Shown here: in pieces, positions 1-11,583 of the stretch
How the letters are laid out: each line of letters opens with the position of its first letter
Position numbering within the stretch: position 1 is the first letter of the stretch
Notes under the pieces: model-generated
Seen by the model: the letters and a program-made list of their open reading frames with translations, nothing else
What the model was told of the DNA's origin: nothing
Database searches by the model: none
Position numbers and translations under genes: made by a program
Assembly (NCBI GenBank): GCA_003254905.1
Contig: QANU01029832.1
Coordinates: 40,590-104,589, forward strand
Origin: Nissolia schottii
Lineage: Eukaryota > Streptophyta > Magnoliopsida > Fabales > Fabaceae
Length of the DNA stretch: 64,000 bases
Direction: 5' to 3'

Positions 1-2144
1 ATCATGTGTCTGAGCATATCTGGGGCGGAGCTGCTGATAGGGTTTTACGTGTTCGGAGGGTGCACGTCGCAAAGAGTGAGGATAAGCATCAGGATCCACC
101 TCAGTGCATCATCCCTTACCTAGAGCAGGCTGGGTTCATTGGTGCTGTTCACATGGGCTACTGCCCCATCGATCACCATTTGATATCGGCATTGGTTGAG
201 AGATGGCGCCCCGAGACCCATACCTTTCACATGACAGTCGGTGAGTGTACGGTGACGTTGGAGGACATCGGCGTCATCTCTGGCCTCCCCATTGAGGGGC
301 ATGCAGTTACGGGTCACACTCTGGGCTCACGGTTGGCTGATGACTGCGAGGAGCTGCTTGGAGCGCGACCCCCAGAGCGGTCCGGCTACTCGGGCGCACG
401 CATCCGTTTGTCGTGGCTGTCCGACCTACTCAGCCGTGTGCCTGACGAGGATGCAGAGCCAGATGTTGTACTGCAGTACGCACGAGCATACATATTACAT
501 TTCATCGGGGGCACCTTGTTCCCTGACAAATCAGGATCATGGGTACACGCGATGTATCTTCCGTTGCTGGGTGACTTGGAGCGTACCGGGACATACAGCT
601 GGGGATCAGCTGCTCTAGCGTTCATGTATAGGGAGTTGTGTAAGGCAACTGATTACGCGACCGGAGACATAGGAGGTCCTTGCACCATCCTTCAGTACTG
701 GGCGTGGCATCGATTTCCTCGCCTTGCACCTTCCCTAGCTCAGCACGGCGACGAGGCGCTTGGGATGCGATATGACGCTGCTCGATCACCGTTCCGCCCG
801 CTGGGATTCAAGTAAGTGGCACCCTCTAGTTTGCTAATTCTTTTACATTATCTGTTTTAATGTGTATATTATGTCATTAACTAACATGTGTTTTGTAATT
901 GCATTTGATTCAGGTGGCACGCCCATAAGTTGCTGGGAGATGCACCACTTCATGCCTTGCCTTACTACCGCCAGTTCTTTGATAACATGAGATCAGACGA
1001 GGTAATATACATCTGTCCGTATATATCATTTATTCAACACAACATTGGATTGTAAAACCATAACTAACCATGCGCTTTATTCGCAGGTTGTGTGGCAGCC
1101 GTACACTGGATATACCATAGACCACCTCCCCGACTTCTGCAGGGAAGGGCACACTAGTTGGCGAGCCGTTGTCCCCCTAGTGTGCTTCTTCATTATCGAG
1201 TGGCACCAGCCTGATCGGGTGATGCGCCAATTTGGTATGGATCAACCCATACCAAGTACGCCACATCAGCCTGATCACCTTCACAAGATCACATTGGTTG
1301 GAAGGTCCGATCAGTACTGGCCAGATGTGCATAGACAGTACATCCAGCTTTGGGATGGTCGGGCCAGTCGGATTGTGACGCAGGAGCCATTGACCGAGCC
1401 TCTCACCGCACGCTCGCAGTACATGCACTGGTACAGGATGATCACAAGACGGTGGATCAGTCGCGCCTCTGCGCCGCTAGGAGTCGTGGTCAGTGATTTG
1501 TCAAAAATTTTTAATAAAACTTTTATTTTACACTATTACTAATCATTTAATTGTGACTATCATTACGACAGGGGGACATTGCGGAGCAACAACTGGCTTG
1601 GACTGCGGACCCTCAATCTCCTTCATTCAGCATGGACAAGCTTCGCGCATCTGCTGAGGCTATCCTATCAGCCATCCGAGAGCACGACCGGATTGGACTT
1701 GAGCAGTACGCTCCTCCTTCTGCAACCCCCATTCCACCCCCGACAGAGGACGAGGACCAGGGCGATCGGAGACCGCGTCGCAGAAGACGAGGAGCTGGAT
1801 TACCTGCTGGCCGAAGACGTGTGCACCATACTGAGTCCGCTTCGTCTATCCCTGACGAGTCTCCGCACGCACCTACTATGCCAGCCGAGACACCATCCTC
1901 ATACCCTTACCCCCCACCATCATATCCTTACCCACCACCGCCCTCATATCCTTACCCATCACCATCATTCCCTTACCCACCACCATCGTCATACCCTTAC
2001 CCACCGCCACCATATCATTACCCTTACCCATCACATCCTTACCCCTCACATCCTCACTCACAGCCCCTACATTATCCCTCACAGCCTGGTCCGTCTGATC
2101 CAGCTCCTATACCGCCACGCACTGACCCCTCATCACGACATTAG
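1..2144 (+). CDS. Plant mobile domain (PMD, MAIN-like) protein, 5' partial
   Basis: Four exons fit: about 3-811, 914-1001, 1087-1488 and 1572-2144. All have GT/AG borders, and phases 2, 0 and 0 join cleanly to a stop at 2142-2144, giving at least 622 codons. The first in-frame codon that resembles a start (position 6) is GTG, not ATG, so the gene very probably begins left of the window. The translation carries PMD signatures: the WRPETHTFH block, GECTVTLED, GLPIEG and, in exon 3, DQYWPDVHRQYI. The C-terminal exon is disordered, with arginine runs followed by repeated PYPPP/SYPYP units. PMD proteins of this class are known both as nuclear silencing-linked host proteins (the MAIN family) and as passengers of plant transposons, so this copy could be a host gene or a transposon-carried one. 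No transposase is visible beside it. The family call is firm; the function is not established. Confidence 0.85.
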
Positions 2145-2232
2145 TTTACACAGTCACATTTTTATTTGCTTTGTTGACCACATATGTACGGTTCTTTGAA
2201 TCTAGTATTTTAATTTTATGCTAACCTGCCAC

Positions 2233-2322
2233 TTTATGACCGCTATGATTATATTAATATGACCACTATAATTTAGTTTTATGACCGCTATGATTATATT
2301 AATAGACATATGCCGCCGTAAC
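2233..2322. repeat. 45-bp direct tandem duplication behind the PMD gene
   Basis: The block starting TTTATGACCGCTATGATTA at 2233 is repeated at 2278, so the unit is 45 bp and there are two copies. The second unit diverges at its end. It lies in the presumed 3' untranslated or flanking region of the PMD gene. Confidence 0.8.
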
Positions 2323-2648
2323 TCAAATGGCCATCAATGGTGTACTGTTACGGCTCCAAGCACAATAAACACATATAATAAAAGTATATGAACTAAAATG
2401 TCACACAACAACAATACCATACAAATTACATTACACTGATGCAGATAACATAAAATGCTCTAACATCCCTATGTTATAATTTAGTACAAATTTGCAAATG
2501 AACTCAATATATATAGCATAAAACCCTAAACAGCATAAAAGCTATTAGTTAAACTGATAAATTTTGTGTAAGTAAAAGCTTTGCAATACTGATGGACTAA
2601 TCCAAGTGGAGCAGCAGGGGCAAAAGGGGAATGAAAAAGTTGGGTTGA

Positions 2649-2711
2649 ATTCGCCAATGCGGTAGGCGAATCCGACGTGGACGTCCACGCGTACCGCGGA
2701 GTCCACGTCAG
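2649..2711. repeat. Two adjacent GC-rich inverted repeats
   Basis: In an AT-rich context, ATTCGCC and GGCGAAT are separated by 9 bases. They are followed directly by GACGTGGAC and GTCCACGTC around a GC-rich centre that contains GTGGACGTCCAC. Each pair can form a hairpin. It could be a terminal or subterminal part of a transposon linked to the PMD gene, which cannot be shown here. Confidence 0.6.
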
Positions 2712-2811
2712 ACAAAACAGGGGCAGTTACGTATTATGTTTTGAAACAGGGATATTTTCGTAATTTGTCCCAGTTAGAGGGGTAAAAGAGTAAAAAAGTC
2801 GTCGTTTGTCA

Positions 2812-3130
2812 ACCTGCGGTGGTGCTCTCTTTGTTCACTATGCTAGTTGGCTTTAAGGCGTCGTGTCCTTGTTGTGTTGTGTTGTGTCGCTTGAATCTCT
2901 GTTATAGGCTTCTTTGGAATAGCCTCTGCTAGTTTTGTGCAATTTCTTGCTGGTTTGTTTTGTTATAAAGGGGCTTGTTTAGTTTTAGTAGTAGATTTTT
3001 CCTTTGGGTCCAACTGTACGTTTGGTTGTTTGGTTGCTTTCCTCTTTCTGCTTCTTTTTTTGTTTGGTTCATTTGTATTTGCTTGCCTTTTGGGGCTCAA
3101 GCGTTTTCATTATTAAAAAAAAAGAAAAAG
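2812..3130 (+). mobile_element. Possible LINE-type 3' tail
   Basis: A T/G-rich stretch without a reading frame ends in GGGGCTCAAGCGTTTTCATT followed by an A-rich tail with interspersed G. This resembles the 3' untranslated end of plant LINEs (GGGCTTAAGCC-type end plus oligo-A). No reverse-transcriptase reading frame or target duplication was recognised, so the call is weak. Confidence 0.3.
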
Positions 3131-3938
3131 GACTAATGACTATTAATTGACTTCTTATACTTATATCCGACAAATACAATTTAGATAGTGCACCCAAAAA
3201 AATATATAATTAAAATAGTGCGTTTAAATTCTCAAATCACAAAAGAGCCTAAACCCCCCATATATAAAAACTCGTAGTATCAATGAGGATTTCATTAAAA
3301 ATATTGACATTCTGTTATTGACACTCTACGCTTTGGAGGGTTCAAAGTTCAAACTATCATGATATTTTTGATAATTGAAACACACCACTTTAACTAACAA
3401 TGTCCAATACAATGTATATTAATGACCTATATAGTTAACATGTCACATTTAACAGAAGATACAACTTGTTACAATATGACAAAACGTCATATACCAAAAT
3501 GTCAGCAAATTTTATTTGAATGACAAAAATGTTAAACTTAGCAATTTTTTTCAAGAAACAAAATATATATATATATATATATATATATTTATTTATTGAG
3601 TCTATCATAAATTGATTTTTATTTATTAAGTGGATATTTTTGTCCTTTTACTATTTTTTAATTAATAAATACTCTCCGCACCAGTAATAACTACCTATTT
3701 AGCACAAAAAATACTCTCAACAAATATTTGTCAATTTTAGAATTTTAAGATAATATTATTTTTTCCCAATTTTATTACTCTTATAATTAAGGTGGTATTT
3801 ACTAAGTGTTTTCTTTAGTGCATTTATAAAAAAAAATAAAAAAATAAGAGAGATAAAAATTTGACAACAACGAGAAGAGCAATTTTGTCAAGCATAAGTA
3901 AATCTTTTTTATATTTGTGCAATTTTAATAAGGGAAAA
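3131..3938. other. AT-rich intergenic DNA
   Basis: No gene-like frame is present. There is an (AT)n microsatellite at about 3563-3588. Near 3665 a CTCTCCGCACC stretch could be a worn Stowaway-type end. Confidence 0.6.
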
Positions 3939-4096
3939 GCTAACAAATGCATTCATGACACTTGTTAAGAAGTTTAAAGTTGAAATATTTTATTAAAAAT
4001 GTAAACTTTTGAAGTTTCCAATGCATTTAATACAATAGAAACACTTGAATTTTCATTTTAAGTTTCTTAACAAGTATTCTTAGAGTATTTGTTAGC
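3939..4096. mobile_element. Foldback MITE, copy 1
   Basis: The sequence begins GCTAACAAATGC and ends with the near-complement GTATTTGTTAGC. The arms pair over most of their length (CTTGTTAAGAAGTTTAAA on the left, TTTAAGTTTCTTAACAAG on the right). Size is about 158 bp with no coding capacity. A partial relative lies at about 4190-4320 and a diverged one at about 5950-6050. The superfamily is not clear because the target duplication is not decisive. Confidence 0.65.
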
Positions 4097-4144
4097 AAAA
4101 TTCTTTTAATAATTCTTTAATTTAAGTGTAGAAACCTTAAAAGA

Positions 4145-4320
4145 CAAGATATCATTGGACGGAGGGAGTAATAAATTATTTTTTACTAAATGAGTTTTGT
4201 TAACAAGTATTCTTATGACATTTATTAAGAAACCTAAAATGAAAACATTCAAGTGTTTTTAATGTATTATATGCATTAAAAATTTTAAAAATTTACATTT
4301 TCAGTAACACATTTTTACTT
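4145..4320. mobile_element. Stowaway-type end and partial second copy of the foldback MITE
   Basis: GGACGGAGGGAGTA at 4158-4171 matches the terminal sequence of Stowaway MITEs; its partner end was not found with confidence. From about 4190, GTTAACAAGTATTCTTATGA and the following AAGAAACCTAAAATGAAAA repeat one arm of the MITE at 3939-4096. Confidence 0.4.
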
Positions 4321-4929
4321 TAAATTTTTTATCGAGGTCCCAAAACTAAAAAATATGCATCTCGAAAATGAATCTTCATAACCACGATGCTCTCATTTAA
4401 TGTCCGCGTTGGAGGCCTCATGTTTTTTCCCTCTAACGTGGTGAGATGTCTGTTCCTTCTCACATCCTTATTTTATTTGCCTTCAAATTAGTTTATCAGT
4501 CTATCAGCTTCCATGGTCACATCCTCCGAGGGGTTGAAAGTTCTAAATGTAGCCCCATCTGATTCAATGCAACCTAATTTGACTACAGCTTCCAAATGCA
4601 TCGAAGGGAATTTTTTTTTTTTTATTTCATTCATAAAATTAAGTCACCATTTGATGGATTTTAATTTGGCTAGCTAGCATGATCAACAATGCACTAACAG
4701 TTGGCAAGAATGCAATAACATAAAATGACAAGCTCCTATTAATACACTGCTTAAATTAAGGGTCTCCCTGTGAGAAATCTTTTTCCATTCTCAAATTAAG
4801 AGTCGAGTTACCTATCACTTCGACTAACTACACACCGTCAACCAACCTCACGGTGATTTGAATTATAGGTTTTGCTAATAAGGAATCAATAAAAGCGATG
4901 TTAATTGAGAAAATTGTTTTTTTTTTCAA

Positions 4930-4950
4930 TCACTACAAGAAAATTGACTT
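4930..4950 (+). mobile_element. CACTA-type terminal sequence
   Basis: CACTACAAGAAAATTGAC matches the consensus end of plant CACTA (En/Spm) transposons. The opposite end (TTTTCTTGTAGTG) was not found nearby, so this is one end of a broken or very short element of unknown extent. Confidence 0.45.
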
Positions 4951-5104
4951 ATAGTAACTCCAAAAAAATGTGCCCTAAATATTGTAAAATGTTACTTTAA
5001 CAAATGTTATACTTTTAAAGCTTAAATGTCACTTGTTGCGGGGTTGCTAAATTGTTGGTGATTTAAAGTATTATGAAGTATTCTCTTTCATATAATATAA
5101 GACA

Positions 5105-5275
5105 TCTTTTGTGTTCATTGTACTAATATCTGGACGATGATACTAGTGGGACGGACTAATCTAACTCGAGATATTATGATTGTCTCTCCCAACACAATTT
5201 TTTTTTTGACTCTCAAACCCAAGACTCTTTAAAGGATGAGCTTGCAGACCACTCAACCAATATGAGTATTAATAT
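5105..5275 (-). mobile_element. tRNA-derived SINE-like sequence
   Basis: Read on the minus strand, TGGTTGAGTGGTCTGCAAG matches a pol III A box and GGGTTTGAGAGTC a B box about 30 bp later. A T/A-rich run and a stretch containing TTAGTCCGTCCCAC follow. This order is typical of plant tRNA-derived SINEs. It is not a tRNA gene: no anticodon arm or 3' acceptor stem could be built. Confidence 0.5.
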
Positions 5276-5949
5276 ATGACTCAATTTTAAGCGTAGTTAA
5301 AAAAAATATAATATGGTTAAGCTAAATTTACTGAAGTCGTGATTATAGAATATCGGAAGCAATCACAAGTTTTCACTTTTGACACTTTAACCAGTGTGTT
5401 TAAAGTTTATTTGAAAGTTAGCCAAAACCCTAAAGTTAAAAGTTTAGTTAATTGTAGTAGTACGTCCTATATATTCCTTCACGTCTTTCTAACTTAATTT
5501 GAATAGATGCGCGTTATAAAAAAGACCTGAAATATTTTGAAAACAAAGGTGGGTGAGGCATAGGAGACTGTATGTCATACTATGAAAGAAGAGCTGTTTT
5601 ATTTTGGAAGGCATGAAAAGTAAGCTTTGAATCATGTGAGGCAATTAATGCAACGAAAGCTTAGGGTTTCTACCACATACAACTCATACAAGTTTCAATA
5701 GGAGTAATCTCCATCGAGATGAGCTTCATTTATAATAATCCCTACAAATTAATTGCATGTCAGGAATCTCATTAATATCTGGATGCTTTGTTTTCTTTGT
5801 TTTTCAATGTCTCAGGTTGATAGGACTAGAGAAAAAGCTCACAAGTACTGTTTTTAAGAGAATTTATTTTTGATTTGAGTATTTATCATAATAAATAACA
5901 ATGGCCTAAATATTTTTATATACTATAGACCCATTTAAGGAGTAGACAT

Positions 5950-6230
5950 TAACATCTAAAAACACTTGTTAAAAAATCATAAGTATAAATGTTTAATTGA
6001 ATGAGTAAACATTTTGAAATTCAATGTATTAAATGCATTAGAAATACTCCCTCCATTTCATTTTAATTGTCTAAAATCAAACACGACACATATATATTAA
6101 GGTAAAAATCTATTACTAATATAATTATTAATCTCTTTATATCCACTATATGCTAATAATGCCACACTACAACTAGGAAAAAAAAAGAAATAATTACATT
6201 TAGATATTGTAAATGAATAAATATTTTAAA
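5950..6230. mobile_element. Diverged foldback-MITE copy followed by a Stowaway-like end
   Basis: From about 5950, ACACTTGTTAAAAAATCATA and then TTCAATGTATTAAATGCATT resemble the MITE at 3939-4096. It is followed at 6048 by TACTCCCTCCATTTCATTTT, a Stowaway-type terminal sequence. CACTACAACTAGG at 6165 resembles a CACTA end. The far ends were not identified. Confidence 0.35.
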
Positions 6231-8233
6231 ACCCTAAAGAATAGAGAATACATAGAAAATTAAAACAGAATAGAGAAAATAATAAAATCTTTTTCACTTT
6301 TAACTTTTTAGCAAGTTTCTTATAACCCTCGTTAGAAAACCCAACAATAATGATAACTAAATAAAAAAGTTTTCTAATTTTTTTATAAGAAATAAAATAG
6401 TGATCAAATGAAATGAAATAAAGTGATATTTAATCTACTTACTCATATAGGAATAATAAATATGTCGTATTTTTTTGTTATATATGTGACAAACTGACAA
6501 TGAACGTTTTTGGTTTCCTGCCAACAACTTAAAATTCCTTAGACCACTATTAGTAGCTTAAATGATCATATATGTGAATATGGCAAACAAATTCTATCAA
6601 AAATTATAATTCATCGTAGCATAATTAAAATGCAATAATATATAAAAAATTGTCATTAAATTATAAAAAAATGTTGCTAAAAATATATTTTGTAACATAA
6701 CCTAAATAAATAATATTTTTAGTAAAAGATTTTAAATGTTGTAATTTAAAAGAATATTGGTAAAATTCAAAAATCTAAAATTAATTCTTTGACTTTTTTT
6801 TTGTTAATATACCATATGAAATTTGACTAAGGAGAAAGGGAATCGACAAAATTGTTGACATAGTGGTTGAGATACGTTGTAAATTTAGAACAGATGAAAA
6901 TGTATTAAATTTATTAAGCGACATATAAAAAAGACCGAAGAGAATAATATTTAGGCAGCATCTGAAATAAAGGACACGAAAAGGGGAAAACAAATTTAAT
7001 CCCCCATATACTATATATATATACCATTGAGGACAGACATTAGAGTTAGATAATCAAATATCCTTCATTTTCTTGTTTTGGTAATTCAATATTATATCCA
7101 ACAAACCTTAGCCATATAAATCCACACGGCTTTACAGCAAGCACTGAACTGGGTGACCGGGAATCTTCCTTGTGATAATTACATAATATGAGTTGGTATG
7201 TATTTATTGTGCCTTATTGTCAGTACACTGCGATTCACTCTTGTTAAACTATTCATGATCAACTGAATAGATTTGATTCCTAATTAATACTGCGATTCAT
7301 GGAATAATTATATAAAGGTTAAAATTGAGAAGTGGACATCAATGTATCGGCTACAATTTGTTCCATAATTTGCAAGAAATTTCATCTCTATTTTGACATA
7401 AAATTAAAAATGAAAGTAAGAGAATTCAATATTATAAAAGTCTAAACAAGGCAAGGCATACTAGCTAGATAGGGTGCGAAGTTTATCATAATATATATAT
7501 AGTAGAGGCCACCTAGGTAGCTAGCCCTAATTGCAAACAATTGTATGCAACTATTTAGTCATATATTCAATGCATCAATGGAATCCGAAAACTGAGTTTG
7601 TAATTTAATTGATAATGATAGAAAAAGGGCTCATCACAACTACTCTTCCCTCCCATTTCAATTACCTGTGACAAAAGTAAAATATTTTATATGATGAGTT
7701 GTTGATATATCTGTTTCTTGGGTTAGAATTTTCAAAATATGGAAAATCCAATATCAACCTATGTAAAGTTTTCCCATAAGTCGAACCAAGTAGAAGAGAA
7801 ACCGTTCCTTAACAACGTAAGACTATGGGTGAGACTATGCCTAGCTATGTTTGTACATGCATGCACTGTAGTTTTTGAGAAAGAAGCATCCATTTGTTTT
7901 TAAAAACATATATATATATATACACACACACTAGAAAAGTAATCACACAACTAATAGCCATTAATTGATAATTTTTTAAGATCTCACAAATTTAGAAATA
8001 TGGTCCCTACGTACGTGTCATATTTGTACATCATGCATGCTTACATCATGCATGCTTATATGGTCCCTAGGTAGTTTATACAAAGTTATACCTAAGTTCA
8101 AACTTCATTAACTCCGTGTATTACTAAAAGAAATTGGATCAATATTATATTATATTCATGAGAAATTTTTAGATAATTCCAAAGTTAAAGAAAAAGTCAT
8201 GTTCGTCTGTATGGGTAACTTATTCCATTGACT
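6231..8233. other. AT-rich intergenic DNA without a recognisable gene
   Basis: Both strands were read. Only short AT-driven open frames occur; the longest, about 70 codons on the minus strand at 6781-6993, matches nothing known. (TA)n/(CA)n runs lie near 7906-7931 and a short direct repeat (TACATCATGCATGCTTA) near 8028-8057. Confidence 0.6.
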
Positions 8234-11036
8234 TGTTAGGAAAAAAAATACAAACATAATTAGAATATTCTCTTTTCTTTCCTTGACAATTAAATATGGG
8301 CATAAAAACAGGTAGTGGGATTAATAGATAAGTAAATTGGTAGACGAATAAACTTGCAGAATAGTGAATTATCACACGAAAAATTTTAATGTGAAAAACT
8401 CCTAAATAAAGGTATAAAAAATCTCACAAAAAATGGAGCACAAACACGTACTCAATAAATATACTGATGAACAAACTCTCTCTAATTAAATAAACAAACA
8501 GTAGCGGCACGGCTGCTTCTCACTTCATGTGCCTGTGTTGTGGCTGCTTCTCACTTCATGTGCGTGTTGTTTTTCAAATAAGTCACTGCTGCCTTTATAT
8601 ATATATGTGTATATATATATATGCTTCTCAATCGCGCTACAGAGGCTAAATAATAGGATTTTAAATTCTAAAATAAATTCAAAACAAATCTCATAAAAGA
8701 TAAAAAAGATATATATATATATATATATATATATTCTTTTTTCTTAAATAAGATAAATAGTATTGGACTCATTTGATGAGGCCAATCCCAACAAACTTTC
8801 GCTGCCAAATCAAGTGGAGCAATCCTCACACAAGAAATTTATCTCATTTTGCATGACTTGTAATCACTCTTTCTTATAAACATCACAAAGTCTCTCGAAC
8901 TATTTTTGGTTCTCCCCCATCATGGATGGATATCTTTGAGAAAGATTTGACTGTCTTCTTCTCATCTTAGACAAAATTCATGGTTTAAGAGAAATCGGGC
9001 TAGCTGGATTAACAGGCTCTCCAGCTGCGCCACTCTGATTATCTGCTTGCATATCTCCCTTGTAATCATCATTCATCATAGTAGGAGGCTTCTCAGTTTT
9101 CTCTAAGTCTTCAATGGTTTGATCTTCGAAAAATTCTACATCTCGGCTTCTAACGAGTTTCATGTCAATATGAACAACATCTAAAATATGTCGTCTCCGT
9201 TTAGGAGGTAAATTATGAAAAGCTACTCTATGATGCTTACCAGTAAAATAATGAGTACAATTAAGAGATGTATCATTAATAGGGAAGAGATTCTTTTTGG
9301 AAAGGATACCAAGTCCTTTATCACTTAAATGACCAAGACGCATATGCCCTATCAAGTTGAGACGGATATCTAGAACGTGTCTAACATTCCTTAAAATATC
9401 TTGCATCCAATGGTGATTTGTAAACAAATATCTCCAATGCCAGAAATCTTGCATAACCTTGTATTTTCTATTCTTACTGTTCCTTCCTTTATGGGAGTGT
9501 AAGTTATGAAAAATTCACGTCGAGTTGGAACATGATATGAGGCAGTAGAATCAACTATTCATGTAGTATCTTGGCATTTAAGAAACTCACAAATGTTATA
9601 ACTAGCAACTAAAAATTCACCATCAACCGCAATTGCAGAAGTGTTTTGTTCACTCTGCTGGTCTTCATCTTTTTCACTTGATTCTCTTTTCTTGATCTTG
9701 GAAAAATTTTCAATACGACCTTTCTTGCCACAAAAATCATATTAATAAGTCTTCTTCGTTGACTCAGATCTTCCTCGTGATTTATCGCGGTTGTCATAGG
9801 AACTTTTAAATGTGCTTCTCCCCTCTGCCTTTGAAACAAGAGCTGATGATTGAGTGGAATTGGATACCTTGTTCTTTTCTTCATATTTCTTCACTCATCA
9901 TAATATTCCTTACCATGATCATAGAGACCTTTCCGTCTAGTGTCGAATTACTCAGAGAGACTACTAGAGTATCCCAACTATTTGGTAAGGAGCTCAACAA
10001 AATTGGAACTTGCAATTCATCATCAAGAGACATGCTCATGGTAGACAATTGATTTATGATACCTTGAAAATTACTCAGATACTCTGCCACTGAATTGCCT
10101 TCTTGGTACTTCAAGTTCACAAGCTTCTGAATTTTTTTTAAAGTTATCCTGCGCAGTCTTCTGCTCATAAATTGTTGCTAATTTTTCTCACAAAGTCTTA
10201 GAATTAGTTTTTCAACTAACATGCTGAAAAACGTTATCGTCGACATATTGTCGGATCAACCCAATGGTCATCCTATTCATCTTTTCCAAATCCTCATATA
10301 CTTTGTCTTTTGGCTTGACATTGTCACCATCAATGAGATCATATATATAAATCCTAACAATATAGCAAGTCTTCCATTCGAGGCTTCCAAATCAAATAAC
10401 TGGAGGAGTTCAACTTAATCAAGTACCAACACCAAGATTATCATCCATATTTAATTGTACAATGAACAACAAACCAAAGCTCTAGATACCACTTTTTTAG
10501 GAAAGGCTACATCAAAGTATTCCTTTTTCCTCCTCTTGAAAATTAAATATGAGCACAGAAATAGGCAGTGAAATTAATAGATACATAAATCGGTAGACAA
10601 ATATGCTTGCAGAATAGTAAATCAACACACCAAAAATTTTAACGTGGAAAATCCCCAAATAGAGGGACAAAAAATCACGAGACCAAGTTCAGAAAATATC
10701 TCCACTATGTAAAATAAATAGTACACTAAAAGTCTTCATCAATAGGTGGATAAAAGGTTCCTGTGACAAATTGACACGAGAATAAAATAATGATAAAAAT
10801 ATTTCTCTATCAAAATAACATAAAATGGTGTATCTCAAAAGTTGTGGGTAAAGACAATCCAGCCAAATAGGATAAGAAAAAAGATTTTGAGTATACCAAA
10901 TTGACGTTCACATTGTCTAAAATAAGTGACAAAAATCTCAAAAAATTGAGCACAAACGAGTACCCAATAAATACACTGATGATCAGACTCTCTCCAAGAA
11001 AATAAACAAACAGTTATGGCATTGTGAAGTTTGTTG
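8234..11036 (-). mobile_element. Broken Ty1/Copia LTR retrotransposon
   Basis: This is a fossil element in minus orientation. The LTR at 8234-8793 reads TGTTGGGATTGG to CCTAACA on the minus strand. A diverged second LTR starts near 10492, and inside it a primer-binding site like initiator tRNA-Met (TGGTATCTAGAGC, minus strand) abuts at about 10479-10491. The internal region shows gag of the UBN2 type (about 9881-10168), a further gag piece (9609-9884) and a GAG-pre-integrase-like block with RLGHLSDKGLG (about 8978-9454). Most of pol is missing and the LTRs differ strongly, so the copy is old and plainly broken in several places. The outer LTR is interrupted near 11036 by a foldback element. 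Confidence 0.85.
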
Positions 11037-11225
11037 TTAAAATATATTTTTCATTATACCCTCATATTTTCATGCTCAACAATCAACTGACTTCACAACC
11101 CTCTCTGACTCTCTCTTATGCACTAGAGAGGACTAGAGGGTTGTTGAACTTACGTAAGAAAGGGTCATGAGGAGTTGTAAAGTTTGTTAAGCGTTAAAAC
11201 TTGAGGGTTATATTGAAAAGAAAAA
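11037..11225. mobile_element. Foldback MITE at the edge of the Copia LTR
   Basis: The left arm (TTTTCATTATACCCTCATA, then CAACAATCAACTGACTTCAC) and the right arm read in complement (TTTTCAATATAACCCTCAAG, then TTAACAAACTTTACAAC) pair over roughly 50 bp around a centre rich in CTCT/AGAG. It carries no coding sequence. It sits where homology to the Copia LTR stops. Confidence 0.55.
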
Positions 11226-11288
11226 AAAAAGTTTCATTTAAAGGATGTTAGTGTTCATCAGATAAGGTAAGTGTAATTTATCCAAATA

Positions 11289-11583
11289 AGTCCGTCTTTT
11301 CTTAATTGTTCATTTTGAGTTATGTGTATATATTAAAGAAATGATTGTAAAATCTCAAAGTTAGAAAATTTTAATTGTATTTTATAAAGTTACTCCTATT
11401 AATTTTTTATTTGTGTCTGTTATCTCTTATTTATTACTATATCTCTCTTTCACTTCTTTTATTAAATATGAGAATCTGAAGAAAAGATAATTAATATTGT
11501 TTAAATTTATAAAAATTAATAAATATTTGTGAAAATTTCAAAATAAAAAGTGCACATGTAAAAGTAAAATTTGGAGGGAGTAT
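11289..11583. mobile_element. Stowaway-like MITE
   Basis: The right end TTTGGAGGGAGTA and the left end TCCGTCTTTTCTTAATTGTTC resemble the two ends of plant Stowaway elements (CTCCCTCCGT-type). They are about 290 bp apart and each is followed inward by a TTTTGA-type block. The ends are eroded, so the boundaries are approximate. Confidence 0.4.

Noticed and set aside
1579-2199. 206-codon frame rich in His, Thr and Leu overlapping the PMD last exon
   Set aside because: It lies in another frame of the Pro/Tyr-repeat exon; the His-rich text is the shadow of the CCA/CAT repeat units.
5197-5275. Possible true tRNA gene
   Set aside because: A and B boxes are present, but no acceptor stem, anticodon arm or regular spacing for a functional tRNA; a SINE head fits better. 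The same applies to the other three box pairs.
6781-6993. 70-codon minus-strand frame
   Set aside because: Its composition follows AT-rich DNA; no motif, homologue or gene context was recognised.
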